From Tritrichomonas musculus (taxonomy: Eukaryota > Parabasalia > Tritrichomonadida > Tritrichomonadidae), in contig JAPFFF010000038.1 of assembly GCA_039105265.1 (NCBI GenBank), positions 806,001-870,000 of the forward strand: a stretch of 64,000 bases of DNA, read 5' to 3'. Made by a program: the position numbers and the translations under genes. Numbering within the stretch: position 1 is the stretch's first letter; each line of letters begins with the position of its first letter. This document shows, one piece after another, positions 1 through 8,703 of the stretch. A model generated the notes under the pieces. It saw only the letters and a program-made list of their open reading frames with translations, was not told where the DNA came from and did no database searches.

Positions 1-700
1 TGCAGGTTATGGGAAAATACGAATTCGTGACAATCATGATTTTCCAGATATCCGAAGTATAGTTGCTATAGACAACCACTATTGTGCAGCCGAACCATTA
101 ATTGATTCTGAATATGAACTACGAATTGTTTTTATTGCACCCGATTATTATCGTGCTCATAAAAGGTCATCATTCAATTGGAAGGTCAATTTCGGATCAC
201 CAAACATTCGAGAAAATGTCGAAATGAACCAGACTTATAAAATGTGGGTCGATGAAGTTAGAAAAGCCATTCCTGGAATGGATTGTTTCGCCATTGACGC
301 CATTGTTGACAAAGAAGGAAATCACTTCATCCTTGAAGTCAACGGTTCTTCCCAAGGTTTCGTCCCAGAACAACAAGAAGAATGCCTGGAGCAATTAAAG
401 AAACTTGTCATTAGTAAAGTTGATGATATTGTCAATAAAAAGAAAGATACTGTTGATAATAAGCCATGTTTCGATGACGATTTGACAATAAAAAATTTGA
501 ATCTGTCAAACGAAATTCGCGATTTGATGATTCAAAATAAAGATCAGAAATTGATGATTGATTCTTTAAAAAAGAAATTGGTCATGTGTAGCTCACAAAA
601 ATCTCTTTTTAAATTTCGTTTTGAATGGTTGCTTTTATTCATTTTTGCTTCAATAATTGCAATTGCTTTCATCTATTTTGGAAGAACAAATCCCAAGTGA
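1..700 (+). CDS. Synapsin-like ATP-grasp protein with C-terminal membrane anchor (5' partial)
   Basis: The frame is open from base 2 to the stop at 698-700, so the 5' end lies outside the window. The first ~135 codons follow the C-terminal half of the synapsin ATP-grasp domain closely: AGYGKIRIRDNHDFPDI, then CAAEPLIDSEYELRI, then YKMWVDEVRK, then IDAIVDKEGNHFILEVNGSS. In the family this region holds ATP- and metal-binding residues, and the E-V-N near the end is the metal-binding site. About 60 polar, coiled-coil-prone residues follow (KNLNLSNEIRDLMIQNKDQK). The protein ends in a single hydrophobic segment (WLLLFIFASIIAIAFIYFG) with a short basic tail, which reads as a tail anchor. Animal synapsins coat vesicles but have no such anchor. 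The vesicle or ER membrane role is inference. The ATP-grasp assignment is strong; the substrate is unknown. Confidence 0.85.
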   Translation, partial: AGYGKIRIRDNHDFPDIRSIVAIDNHYCAAEPLIDSEYELRIVFIAPDYYRAHKRSSFNWKVNFGSPNIRENVEMNQTYKMWVDEVRKAIPGMDCFAIDAIVDKEGNHFILEVNGSSQGFVPEQQEECLEQLKKLVISKVDDIVNKKKDTVDNKPCFDDDLTIKNLNLSNEIRDLMIQNKDQKLMIDSLKKKLVMCSSQKSLFKFRFEWLLLFIFASIIAIAFIYFGRTNPK

Positions 701-857
701 AAAATACAAATTATTAAAAAATGAAATGGCTTTAAAACTTTGCTCATTCTGAAATAAATTTTTTTTTTACTTCTCAAATTGAAATATTTATATAAAAAAA
801 ATATCATTTACAAGAGGTTGACATTTTATTAATTGCTATTTTAAAATGAATAGAAAA

Positions 858-1440
858 TCATTTTGAAAGTAATTGATTAATTTTGTAATTTTCAGAATAA
901 TCGATTGGTTTTTTCCCATGACTATCTTCAATATTAATGTCAATCTCTTTCTTTTCAAGCAAAAGTTTTATTATTTCAAGATTTCCTATTTCAACTGCAA
1001 GATGCAAAGCTGCCTTCTCTTCCATTTGATTGTTACCTGTGAAATGGAATGATTTTTCATTAATATTGATATCAGGCCTAGCCAACAATAACTTAATTGC
1101 ATTAATGTTTTGTTTCTCAATAGACATGTATAATGCTGTTTGCTCAAAAATCTCGATTTCATTGCCTAATATTGCTTTCATTGATCTGCTATTTATATCA
1201 AAATTTTCTTTTATTTTGATAAATTCATTTGAAAGAAATAATTGAATAATCTGAATTTGGTTATGGTCAATTGCGAATAGTAATGGAGATAATTCAATTA
1301 TTTCTCTCTTGTTTTGATATAATTCATGATTTTCTGATTTATATAATATATTAATATTAATCTTTTCATTAGCTAACAAAAGCTTAACAATCTCTATATA
1401 TCCTTTTTCAACTGCCAAATATAACACTGACTTACAAATA
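858..1440 (-). pseudogene. Ankyrin-repeat C-terminal remnant of a DUF3447-type gene
   Basis: The minus-strand frame holds about five ankyrin repeats (LYLAVEKGYIEIVKLLL, then ALYMSIEKQNINAIKLLL, then ALHLAVEIGNLEIIKLLL) and ends in a short capped last repeat. It has no ATG at its upstream end: the reading runs back through KSVLYLAV into AT-rich repeat sequence. The matching DUF3447 N-terminal part lies 1.3 kb upstream on the same strand (2727-3029). I read both as pieces of one host gene interrupted by a palindromic element and 25-bp repeats. Ankyrin repeats bind proteins; no specific partner can be named. Splicing across the gap is not excluded but no splice signals are visible. Confidence 0.7.
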
Positions 1441-1545
1441 TATATTATATTAAAATTTCATTCAAAGATATGATTTTGAATTATATTGAAAGATATGATT
1501 TTGAATTCTATTCAAAGATCAGTTTTGAATGAGTTTTCAGAAGTT
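1441..1545. repeat. 25-bp tandem repeat, short array
   Basis: Degenerate tandem copies of a ~25-bp unit (plus strand: ATTGAAAGATATGATTTTGA plus five more bases) start directly at the broken end of the ankyrin frame. The same unit reappears at 1780-1815 and as a longer array at 2390-2740. Confidence 0.75.
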
Positions 1546-1808
1546 TCAAATAGAATGATAAATTTCTCTCAAAATTTTGAATGATATTCCTTTCAATTTA
1601 ATATTTTAAGATTAAAATATGATTATCTTTAAATATAAATAAATATATAATAATCGTATCGGTGTAATTAAAGAAAATCTTATATAATTAAACATATCAT
1701 AATATGATTAAATAAAAAACCTATTAAGTCCCAAAAAGTCCCAGCATATTGAGTCGGGACCCATCTTTCAAAGATGTAATTTTGAATTATATTGAATGAT
1801 ATGATTTT

Positions 1809-2325
1809 GAATTCTTTTCAATTGTTCACTTTTTGAAGGCTGCCACTCCATTTGCTGTAGATTATGGAAGCTACTTTTTCAATTAAAATAAAAAAAACGA
1901 ATATGACAAAAAAATTCTGAGAAATTAATTTTTTATTTATTTTCATATTATATTTGCTTTTCTAATGCTAGTGATTTGGGAATCTACATCAAAGTGTCTT
2001 ATATAAGCTTCTCTTTTCCATCAACAATGTTTTTTCCTCTTTGGATCGCAAAATCTTGATATTGATATCTGATGAGCACCGCCTCGACGTAACAAATGCC
2101 AAGAATAATTGCTATGATCAAATCCAATTTACTCAACAGTTGCTTTTAAATGGTTTCAAAGTGTATCTCCTGAAGTTTCGACAATTAAATTTGAAAATAA
2201 ATAAAAAATTAATTTCTCAGAATTTTTTTTGTCATATCCGTTTTTTAATATTTTAATTGAAAAAGTAGCTTCTAATCTACAGCAAATGAAGAGGCGCATT
2301 CAAAAAGTGAAATTGAAAAGAATTC
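1809..2325. mobile_element. Palindromic element with ~137-bp imperfect inverted arms
   Basis: The sequence from 1809 to about 1945 is the imperfect reverse complement of about 2188-2325. Matching landmarks include TTTGCTGTAGATTA, AGCTACTTTTTCAATTAAAAT and ATTCTGAGAAATTAATTTTT. The 240-bp loop (1946-2187) has a coding-like stretch on the plus strand around 2020-2185 (reading ILILISDEHRLDV and QLLLNGFKVYLL) that I cannot assign. No transposase and no clear target duplication are visible. It could be a non-autonomous DNA transposon with long terminal inverted repeats, or an inverted duplication of a host fragment. It sits inside the decayed DUF3447-ankyrin gene. Confidence 0.65.
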
Positions 2326-2381
2326 CAGTTTGTGGAACCTACTTTTTGAGCTTCGCTCAAAAAGTAGGTTCCACAAACTGG
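2325..2381. repeat. Perfect 26-bp hairpin with 5-base loop
   Basis: Positions 2325-2350 (CCAGTTTGTGGAACCTACTT and six more bases) are exactly complementary to 2356-2381, separated by the loop CTTCG. It abuts the right arm of the palindromic element. A perfect hairpin of this size suggests recent origin, a hairpin-tipped end of a mobile element, or a snap-back replication product. Confidence 0.9.
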
Positions 2382-2389
2382 TAATTTTA

Positions 2390-2740
2390 TTGAAAGATAT
2401 GATTTTGAATTTCATTGAAAGATATGATTTAAAATTTCATTCAAAAATTTGATTTTAAATTTTATAAAAAACTAAAAAAAAAATATTAAGAAGATTGATA
2501 TCAAGTTTGTCATTCGTTAATAAAAGTTTCACAATTTCATTATTTTCTTTTTCAACTGCCAAATATAATACTGTTTTATAAATATACATTATATTAAAAT
2601 TTCATTGAAAGATATGATTTTGAATTCCATTCAAATATATGATTTTGAATAGCATTGAAAGATATGATTTTGGATAGTATTGAAAGATATGATTTTGAAT
2701 TCTATTCAAAGATATGATTTTGAATTCTATTCATCAAAAA
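2390..2740. repeat. 25-bp tandem array split by an ankyrin fragment
   Basis: Copies of the 25-bp unit run through 2390-2460 and 2600-2735, with units such as TATTGAAAGATATGATTTTG followed by AATTC. The middle (about 2500-2595) is an ankyrin fragment. The period is not a multiple of three, so the array cannot extend a single reading frame. It lies between the DUF3447 and ankyrin parts of the same decayed gene. Confidence 0.75.
2500..2595 (-). pseudogene. Single ankyrin repeat fragment
   Basis: The minus strand reads IYKTVLYLAVEKENNEIVKL followed by LLTNDKLDIN, one complete ankyrin repeat. Its upstream edge is nearly identical in DNA to the edge of the 858-1440 remnant. Both flanks are AT-rich repeat sequence. 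It is therefore an extra, isolated copy of the ankyrin block. Confidence 0.7.
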
Positions 2741-3029
2741 TATTGAATATTACTGAATTTGGAAAATATTTTTTGATATCTTCCTTGAAAATTAGAAAAA
2801 TTCTTTCGATTTTACTAAAAAAGTTGGGAAAACGGTGGCGGTTATTTCCGATTTTGGAAATTAAATATAGTAGAGATAAAAGTTCATACAAATGATCTTT
2901 TATTTTTGAATCTTTAAATTTACTTTCAAGAATTATAAAATTTTCTTCTGAATTGTCCTTTTCTTCAAGAAAATTCAGTATATTTTCTTGGATATCCTTC
3001 ATTGCGTTCAAGTATTCTTCGGAATTCAT
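2727..3029 (-). pseudogene. DUF3447 N-terminal domain remnant
   Basis: The ATG at 3029 opens MNSEEYLNAMKDIQENILNF, and the frame continues with RFPNFFSKIERIFLIFKEDI and NSVIFNIF. It matches in order the N-terminal parts of the two other DUF3447 genes here (7345-8607 and 18224-19318), which read SPNFIEKIENLLLHYQ / SNSEIFEIF and NPDFFNKIEQIIDYLK / SNTEIFNIF. The similarity stops within a few codons of the 25-bp repeat array, so the gene is truncated by it. DUF3447 is a domain of unknown function common in trichomonad ankyrin proteins. Confidence 0.75.
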
Positions 3030-3256
3030 TATTTCATTTAATAATAAATAGCGTATTGAATCAATAAAAACCAAGGAAAGAAAAGAACTATACTGAAAAT
3101 CCTCTTATTGGACAATTAGAACAAATTTCTCCAATATAAAAGTTATATTGATTAACATTTTACAAAAGATTTCCTTCCAAAAACAGTCTAAATACGAAAA
3201 TTTTCTAAAAAGAAAAAAGCATACTCTTTGTTATTTTGACGAGCATAAAAAATAGT

Positions 3257-3631
3257 TTATTTCTGATAATTAGCTATTTCTGCTTGCAAACCACAATCTG
3301 ATATAGAGGTAGAAAAGACTTGTTTTATGTCATATAAGACATGTGCAAGAAACATTTTTACTCTTATAGGCGCAGCATCTGGTGCCCAATAAATAAAGTA
3401 GAGTTTTTGATTTGTGTGTCCTCGGCCTAAAAGTGCGATTCTAACATCATTTGGTGGGAGATCATTTAAAAAATCATCAGATGTTTTCTCTGGGGAAGCA
3501 GTCTTATCAACAATGAGTTTTTTAAAATCATTTGAAAATTTAAAGATTGAATAACTATATTTGTGTTTATCCTTCATTTCATTATAGATTTTTAAGCTTT
3601 CATCATCAACTTCTATCTTCATTGTAGTCAT
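3257..3631 (-). CDS. ADF/cofilin-family actin-depolymerising protein
   Basis: The protein reads IEVDDESLKIYNEMKDKHKY, then YSIFKFSNDFKKLIVDKT, then FLNDLPPNDVRIAL, then LYFIYWAPDAAPIRVKMFLA. These are the landmarks of the ADF-H fold, including the long-helix region W-x-P-D-x-A-P-I-R-x-K-M that binds G- and F-actin. ADF/cofilin severs and depolymerises actin filaments in the cytoplasm. Starting at 3631 gives 124 residues, close to the usual single-domain length. An in-frame ATG at 3661 would add ten residues, and one at 3622 would remove three. A run of 28 A on the coding strand lies just upstream. Confidence 0.88.
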   Translation of the reverse strand: MTTMKIEVDDESLKIYNEMKDKHKYSYSIFKFSNDFKKLIVDKTASPEKTSDDFLNDLPPNDVRIALLGRGHTNQKLYFIYWAPDAAPIRVKMFLAHVLYDIKQVFSTSISDCGLQAEIANYQK

Positions 3632-3657
3632 TTTATTATTATTTAGAAAAATCTGCC

Positions 3658-3660
<3 letters not shown>

Positions 3661-3689
<29 letters not shown>
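3661..3689. repeat. Poly(T) tract upstream of the cofilin gene
   Basis: An uninterrupted T run of about 29 bases (A on the cofilin coding strand) touches the upstream in-frame ATG at 3661. It lies between the cofilin gene and a plus-strand LRR_5 fragment. Poly(dA:dT) tracts usually exclude nucleosomes, so a promoter role is possible. Confidence 0.8.
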
Positions 3690-3691
<2 letters not shown>

Positions 3692-3845
3692 TAAAAATTT
3701 TATAGAAGGTAATGCTTTCGACGGCTGTACATCATTAGTGCAGGTATCACTTCCTTCTTCTACAAAAATTTTTGAGGGATATGTTTTCCCTCTTGGAACA
3801 AACTTGATTAGAAATAATGAATCTGGGTTTAGTTTAATTTACTAA
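3690..3845 (+). pseudogene. BspA-like LRR_5 fragment
   Basis: The plus-strand frame reads GNAFDGCTSLVQVSLPSS followed by FEGYVFPLGTNL, one and a half LRR_5 units of the trichomonad BspA type. It has no start codon and begins right at the poly(T) tract. It is a truncated scrap of a surface-type LRR gene, divergent to the cofilin gene. Confidence 0.7.
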
Positions 3846-4091
3846 AAAAGATTATTTTGCTATTTTTTCTTTAGGATATCTTTAATTCGTGAGTTAACTA
3901 ATGTATTATTATGAAGCAAAAAGATATTGATACAAAATAAAAAGGATAATATGAATTAAAAAATACTAATTAACATTTTTTATTTGAAAATTACATGACA
4001 CAAGATAAATTGACACTTTTTCTGTGAGAGATAAAAAAAAACTTTTTAAAAAGGTATTCAAATTATCAATTGCTGTTTCATTTTAAAAATG

Positions 4092-4127
<36 letters not shown>

Positions 4128-5110
4128 TTTTCATTTTTTACATTATATTGCCAGAATGTTTTTTGGAAGCATTCAGATTTACAGATATTTATTTTAGGCG
4201 ATTTGATAATTGAGATTCAGGAATATCTTCATTTCATCATGAAAGATCAACTTTTAAATTTTTTTTATTGAAATTATCTTTATATGCATTTGAAAATTGT
4301 GTATCAACCTATTTATCTTATGAATCATGGAAAAAAATAATTGGAAGCGTCATTGGCTTTTTTTTTTTTTTTTTTATTTTGAAAAATAAAAAGATGATAT
4401 ATATTTCAGTGAATTGGAAAAAGAAAAAAAAGAGAAACGAATATACTGCATACAAATGATAAACTTAATTTTTTCATGTTATATCATTTAAATATCTATC
4501 ATTCATTCACTTTTATAAATATTGCACTTTGTTATGATGATAGATTTTTTATGTAAAATATTTTTTTAGTTTTTCACTTATATTGATAATTTTTATTTTT
4601 ATTAAATATGCGCATTTGTATCAAACATTTTTTCTGGCTTATGTTTGAATGCTGTTTCTTTTAAATGAAAGTTACCAAAGTCTGGAAAATAAATATTTCA
4701 TGAATTGCAACATGTTTGTAATGTAAAAAAGTTGAATAAAAAAAAAATTGAATATACAAACAATTATTTTGATAATTTTTACAAATTCATTTTAAACTTA
4801 AAAATTTAAACAACATAAATACAATAATGAATGATTTTAGATCAATACTTATTACATGAGTTCATTTAAATGTGGAATAATGAAAAAAATTTTTTTATTA
4901 TTTTTTATTCCATCAATTATTCCACCGAAGAATGTGCTTTATTGTTATGCAAATCATTATTTATTATTGTTTATTTCAATGAAGAGAGAAACTACATTTC
5001 AAATAAAATTAGCATATTATTAAAATATATAGTTATAAAACAATCATCAATTTGCATTTAATTTTTTTAAATAAAAACTAGTCAGCCTAAAGTATCAAAA
5101 AAGAATTATT
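3846..5110. other. AT-rich spacer without a recognisable gene
   Basis: It holds homopolymer runs (T run about 4090-4125) and short open frames of low-complexity composition only. I see no domain, RNA gene or inverted-repeat element. Confidence 0.6.
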
Positions 5111-5590
5111 TTAAAAAAATATAGAACTTGATGATATTTCATCATTGGTCATAATGAAATCTGACATTGTTTCTTCAAAATCGACTATATTTGCATCTTT
5201 TGTTTTACATGAATTTACATCATGATAAAATAATGAATTTTCATCATCGTCATATTTAATTGATGGTGCAAAAATTTCAAATGAATTTATCATGTCTTCT
5301 TCATTTAACTTTTTATTTTGGTTAACTTGGCCTAATGATAATTCTTCATTAATAAGTTCTTCTTTGAATGCACTATCATTACCTTTTTCATTATCTTCGT
5401 CATCTGTATTAAATAAATCTTGGTATGGATTCTCAATCCTTTTTTGCAAAAAAAAATTTTTATAATTATCTTTTGTAAGACGATCGAATTTCTTAGCAAC
5501 TCTAACATAGGCTTCCTTCTCTCCATTATCATCTTTGAATTCAATGAAACAGACTGATCTATGCTTTTTTGGCCTCCCAACTCTTCCCAT
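5111..5590 (-). CDS. Small acidic protein with an N-terminal AT-hook-like motif
   Basis: The 159-codon frame starts with ATG at 5590 and opens GRVGRPKKHRS. This contains the G-R-P core of an AT-hook with flanking basic residues, a motif that binds the minor groove of AT-rich DNA. Next comes an aromatic/basic stretch (YVRVAKKFDRLTKDNYKNFF), then a long acidic tail (NTDDEDNEKGND and similar). The layout of basic head and acidic tail fits a chromatin-associated or transcription factor. I do not recognise the family, and a single AT-hook match is weak evidence. Codon use and composition look genuinely coding. Confidence 0.55.
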   Translation of the reverse strand: MGRVGRPKKHRSVCFIEFKDDNGEKEAYVRVAKKFDRLTKDNYKNFFLQKRIENPYQDLFNTDDEDNEKGNDSAFKEELINEELSLGQVNQNKKLNEEDMINSFEIFAPSIKYDDDENSLFYHDVNSCKTKDANIVDFEETMSDFIMTNDEISSSSIFF

Positions 5591-6379
5591 TTTATATAAA
5601 TATAGTGTATTGGATTTAATTCAAATTAACTGTCGACATTAATTCAAATTAAATGACGAAAATGAATGGTTTATATCAAATAATGATCATAGATTGAATT
5701 GAAAAAGTTAAGTGGAATAATTGGTGGAAAATCTTTCAATTGAAGGCATTTTAAAAATATTTTATTTGAAAAAATAAAATTTAAACAAAAATTAATTGAA
5801 ATTGTCATAATTTCATAAGATTTTTTCATGAATTGAATAAGATAAATTATTTTTTTTGAAAAATAACATATTTTTTTTTGTCTAACGAATATATAGTTTT
5901 TTGTTGTTTAATATTCTTGAATAAAAAATATTATAAGATTTATATATTTAATTAACAATAATTTTTTATTTTTGAACTTAATTTATTTGAATATCAATTT
6001 ACAATAATTTATTTTGGAATCGTTAAATTTATATATTGATATTTTTATATATTAAAAATAATTAAACATTAATTTTATTATTAAAATCCAAAAATACTTT
6101 TAATTTAAAAAGATAAATTAAAAATATTTTTTTTCAAAACAATTTTAATCATAAAAATTGTTTTATTTCATCATTATAATGTTTATTTCATAAAAGAAAT
6201 ATTTTTTTAAACGATATATTTGGTTTATTTTTTATAAAAGATTCATATACATATGTATCTCTTTCCATTGTGGAATATTTAAAAAAATAAAACTGAAAAG
6301 TTTTACAATGAATTATTCAAATAACATGAATATAAATAATCAAGATTTATTATATAAGCAGCTATAGCCATTCCTACAT
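5591..6379. other. AT-rich spacer, nothing recognised
   Basis: Very AT-rich sequence with many short T and A runs. No coding signal on either strand and no repeat structure that I can define. Confidence 0.6.
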
Positions 6380-6640
6380 GAGAAATATAAAATATATTGA
6401 TTTTGGTGAAAAATCAGAATTATTAACAATTGGGACTTTTTCGTTTACAAGAACACCAATTAAATCTTTTATAATTCCAACTAAAAACACCAATTAAATC
6501 ATTGTAATGGTTTACAAATTATCGCAGTATTAGAAAAATCTCAATTGAGATCTATTGACTTTTCTGCCTTCAATTATTCATCAGTTAAAATATTCATGAT
6601 TCCAGTAAAGATAATTGATTCAATTTCCTATAAGAAATGA
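6380..6640 (+). pseudogene. BspA-like LRR_5 remnant
   Basis: Two plus-strand segments read like degenerate LRR_5 units: KYIDFGEKSELLTIGTFSF followed by KSFIIPT, and LQIIAVLEKSQLRSIDFSAF followed by SVKIFMIP. Stops separate them and there is no start codon. It is a host LRR gene remnant. Confidence 0.65.
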
Positions 6641-6735
6641 ATCTTTTCACAACATTTTTATAAAAATAAAACATTCTTTAAAATATCAAAATGTACTTGA
6701 TAGAATTAATTTATTTAAGAAAAAAATTGTTAATA

Positions 6736-7300
6736 TTAGTCAATAATCAATATTTCTGGACTTGAGCAGAAATAAAATGAATCGAGATCAAATTTTGTGT
6801 TGGAAGACATAATTTTTATTTTGGCCAATGCTCGACAAAAATAAAATGCACGGTTTTTAATTGATTTGACAGAAGAAGGAATAGTTATTTGCCTTAATGA
6901 ATCACAGCAGCTAAAAGCTTCATTGCTTATTACTTCCAAAGAAGAAGGTTCTTCAAAAGTCACCTTTTCCAATGATTTGCAATCTAGAAAAGCATTAGTT
7001 TTTATTTTTTTCACTGAAGAAGGAATTCTTATTTCTTTAAGGCAAACACAATTTTTAAAGCATCCTTTTTCAAATATAGTAACTGACGATGGTTGTTCAA
7101 ATATTACTTCTCTTAAATACATGAAATCCTCGTATTCATATTTGTCAATGTTCTGCTTTGAAGAAGAAATTGACAATTTTATTACAAATTTTTCATTTTC
7201 TGATTTATTGACTTTTTCTTGTTTCAATAAAAGATCAACAATGCTCTTATTATCTTTTAAATAAGCCATTTCTAGTGGTGTATATAAAAGTGGAGCATTA
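6736..7300 (-). pseudogene. Ankyrin-LRR_5 C-terminal part of a DUF3447 gene
   Basis: The frame begins in the junction sequence, reads one ankyrin unit (LYTPLEMAYLKDNKSIVDLL), then about five LRR_5 units such as CFKNCVCLKEIRIPSSV and AFSCCDSLRQITIPSSV, and stops at 6736. It has no ATG of its own. It follows the DUF3447 frame (7345-8607) on the same strand after ~140 bp of AT-rich sequence, so the two are best read as one locus encoding DUF3447-ankyrin-LRR_5. LRR_5 proteins of trichomonads are often surface exposed, but there is no signal peptide here. Confidence 0.65.
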
Positions 7301-7440
7301 TTTATAAAAAAAATATAAAAATTGAAATTGAATAAAAACAAAATTTATGTTTGAATTCCATTAAAAAATTTTTTTTTTTTTGAAATTACATGAAAAAAAT
7401 ATTGATATAAAAAACATACTAAGAATATATAAAAAAAAGT
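7301..7440 (-). other. AT-rich junction between DUF3447 and ankyrin parts
   Basis: The coding strand carries long T and A runs and the pieces GTATGT and ATTCAAACATAAATTTTG. The reading frame changes across it. GTATGT resembles a trichomonad 5' splice site, but no A-C-T-A-A-C branch/acceptor block and no AG is placed before the ankyrin frame. A canonical intron is therefore not supported. Confidence 0.5.
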
Positions 7441-8607
7441 AATTGCATTGACAGTTTCATTCAAGTCTATCTTTTTGTTTTCAAGAAATATAACAGCAAG
7501 ATTATAATAGTCATATTGGCACAAGTAGAAAAAAACTAAATTATTGTCAATTTCATTTGGAAAATAAGCAAAGTTGATATAATGGAAGCAATAATTAATT
7601 CTATTTTCATCATAAGAATTGTGCTCTTCTTGTGATATCTCATTCTTTTTAACAATGTTATCTGAAACATAATCAACAACATTTGTGTTATGAAATTGAA
7701 TTGCTGCCTGCAAACACTTTGAATAAGATCCATGAAAAATCGTTGAAACGTGATTTTCTTCAAGAAGATGAAACATTTCTGCATTGTTGCTGTGGATAAC
7801 GTAAAACCACAAAACTGGAATTAATGGAACACCGTTTATTTTTAAGTATTGAAATATTTGAATGGACCCATAGAATGCTGCATATTCAATTAAAGTGGTC
7901 TGATGTTCGATCAAATATGAGTTCGTTTCAAATATCGATGCTTTTATTAGCGTATTGCTTAATTTCATGTTTGATAAAGTGACATGTGATATGAAATCCA
8001 CAACCAAATCATTTCGTATTAAACTGCAGATATATGAATCGTTCTCGCCTAGTTTTCTTTTCTCTTCAAAACTGATAAAAATATTTGGATCAATATCCAA
8101 AAGTTCCTGCTTGATTGATGCAACTTTTGACGAATCTTTTTCTTTCAAAAATGATTCAATTTCTGGATAGAAAAAGTGACAATATTTAGTGTCATTTTTA
8201 TCTTTTTTTTCAAGGATTTTATTAATGATTTCATCATCCGTGTTTATGATTTTTTGTTCTAATAAAAATAGAAGGATTCTTTTGTTGTTTTGAAAAATTT
8301 CAAATATTTCTGAATTTGAAAATGTCTGTTTGATTTCTTTTTGATAATGTAAAAGAAGATTCTCGATTTTCTCGATAAAATTAGGTGAGCGGTAATGATA
8401 TTTCGAGATTTTCAATATTAATCGAAGTAGTAATTTCGTTTCTTCGCGATCTTTTAATAATTCTGAATCTTCAATATATTTGATAAAATTTTGCAAATTT
8501 AAATCCTCGTCCTCTTGATTCTCGATGTATTCCAAAAGTAAATCATAAAGCTCCTTTTTTTGATTGACGTAGTTTTGGTATTTTGCTTTAAAGTTGCTAT
8601 CAATCAT
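7345..8607 (-). CDS. DUF3447 domain protein (N-terminal part of a DUF3447-ankyrin-LRR_5 locus)
   Basis: The ATG at 8607 opens MIDSNFKAKYQNYVNQKKEL. The ~370-residue body shows the trichomonad DUF3447 landmarks: an N-terminal helical region, then RKLGENDSYICSLIRNDLV, then the degenerate ankyrin-like LIEYAAFYGSIQIFQYLKIN and NNAEMFHLLEENHVS, and LCQYDYYNLAVIFLENKKID. The last ~35 residues (ITFFYIFLVCFLYQYFF and following) are translation of the AT-rich junction rather than domain sequence. The downstream ankyrin-LRR_5 frame is 6736-7300. It is either a truncated gene with a decaying partner or a gene with a non-canonical intron. Function is unknown. Confidence 0.75.
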   Translation of the reverse strand: MIDSNFKAKYQNYVNQKKELYDLLLEYIENQEDEDLNLQNFIKYIEDSELLKDREETKLLLRLILKISKYHYRSPNFIEKIENLLLHYQKEIKQTFSNSEIFEIFQNNKRILLFLLEQKIINTDDEIINKILEKKDKNDTKYCHFFYPEIESFLKEKDSSKVASIKQELLDIDPNIFISFEEKRKLGENDSYICSLIRNDLVVDFISHVTLSNMKLSNTLIKASIFETNSYLIEHQTTLIEYAAFYGSIQIFQYLKINGVPLIPVLWFYVIHSNNAEMFHLLEENHVSTIFHGSYSKCLQAAIQFHNTNVVDYVSDNIVKKNEISQEEHNSYDENRINYCFHYINFAYFPNEIDNNLVFFYLCQYDYYNLAVIFLENKKIDLNETVNAITFFYIFLVCFLYQYFFHVISKKKKFFNGIQT

Positions 8608-8703
8608 GAATTTGATAAAAATTTTGGCAGGCTATTTATCAATTCAATTATAAACAATTGATAATTGCCATTTATATATTTAAATTTTAAAAAACAATAA
8701 AAA

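Noticed and set aside
4268-5061. Two ~63-codon plus-strand frames
   Set aside because: Low-complexity F/K/N/I composition typical of AT-rich spacer, with no supporting motif.
7301-7440. Canonical intron between the DUF3447 and ankyrin frames
   Set aside because: GTATGT is present but there is no A-C-T-A-A-C acceptor block and no AG at a suitable place; kept only as an open question.
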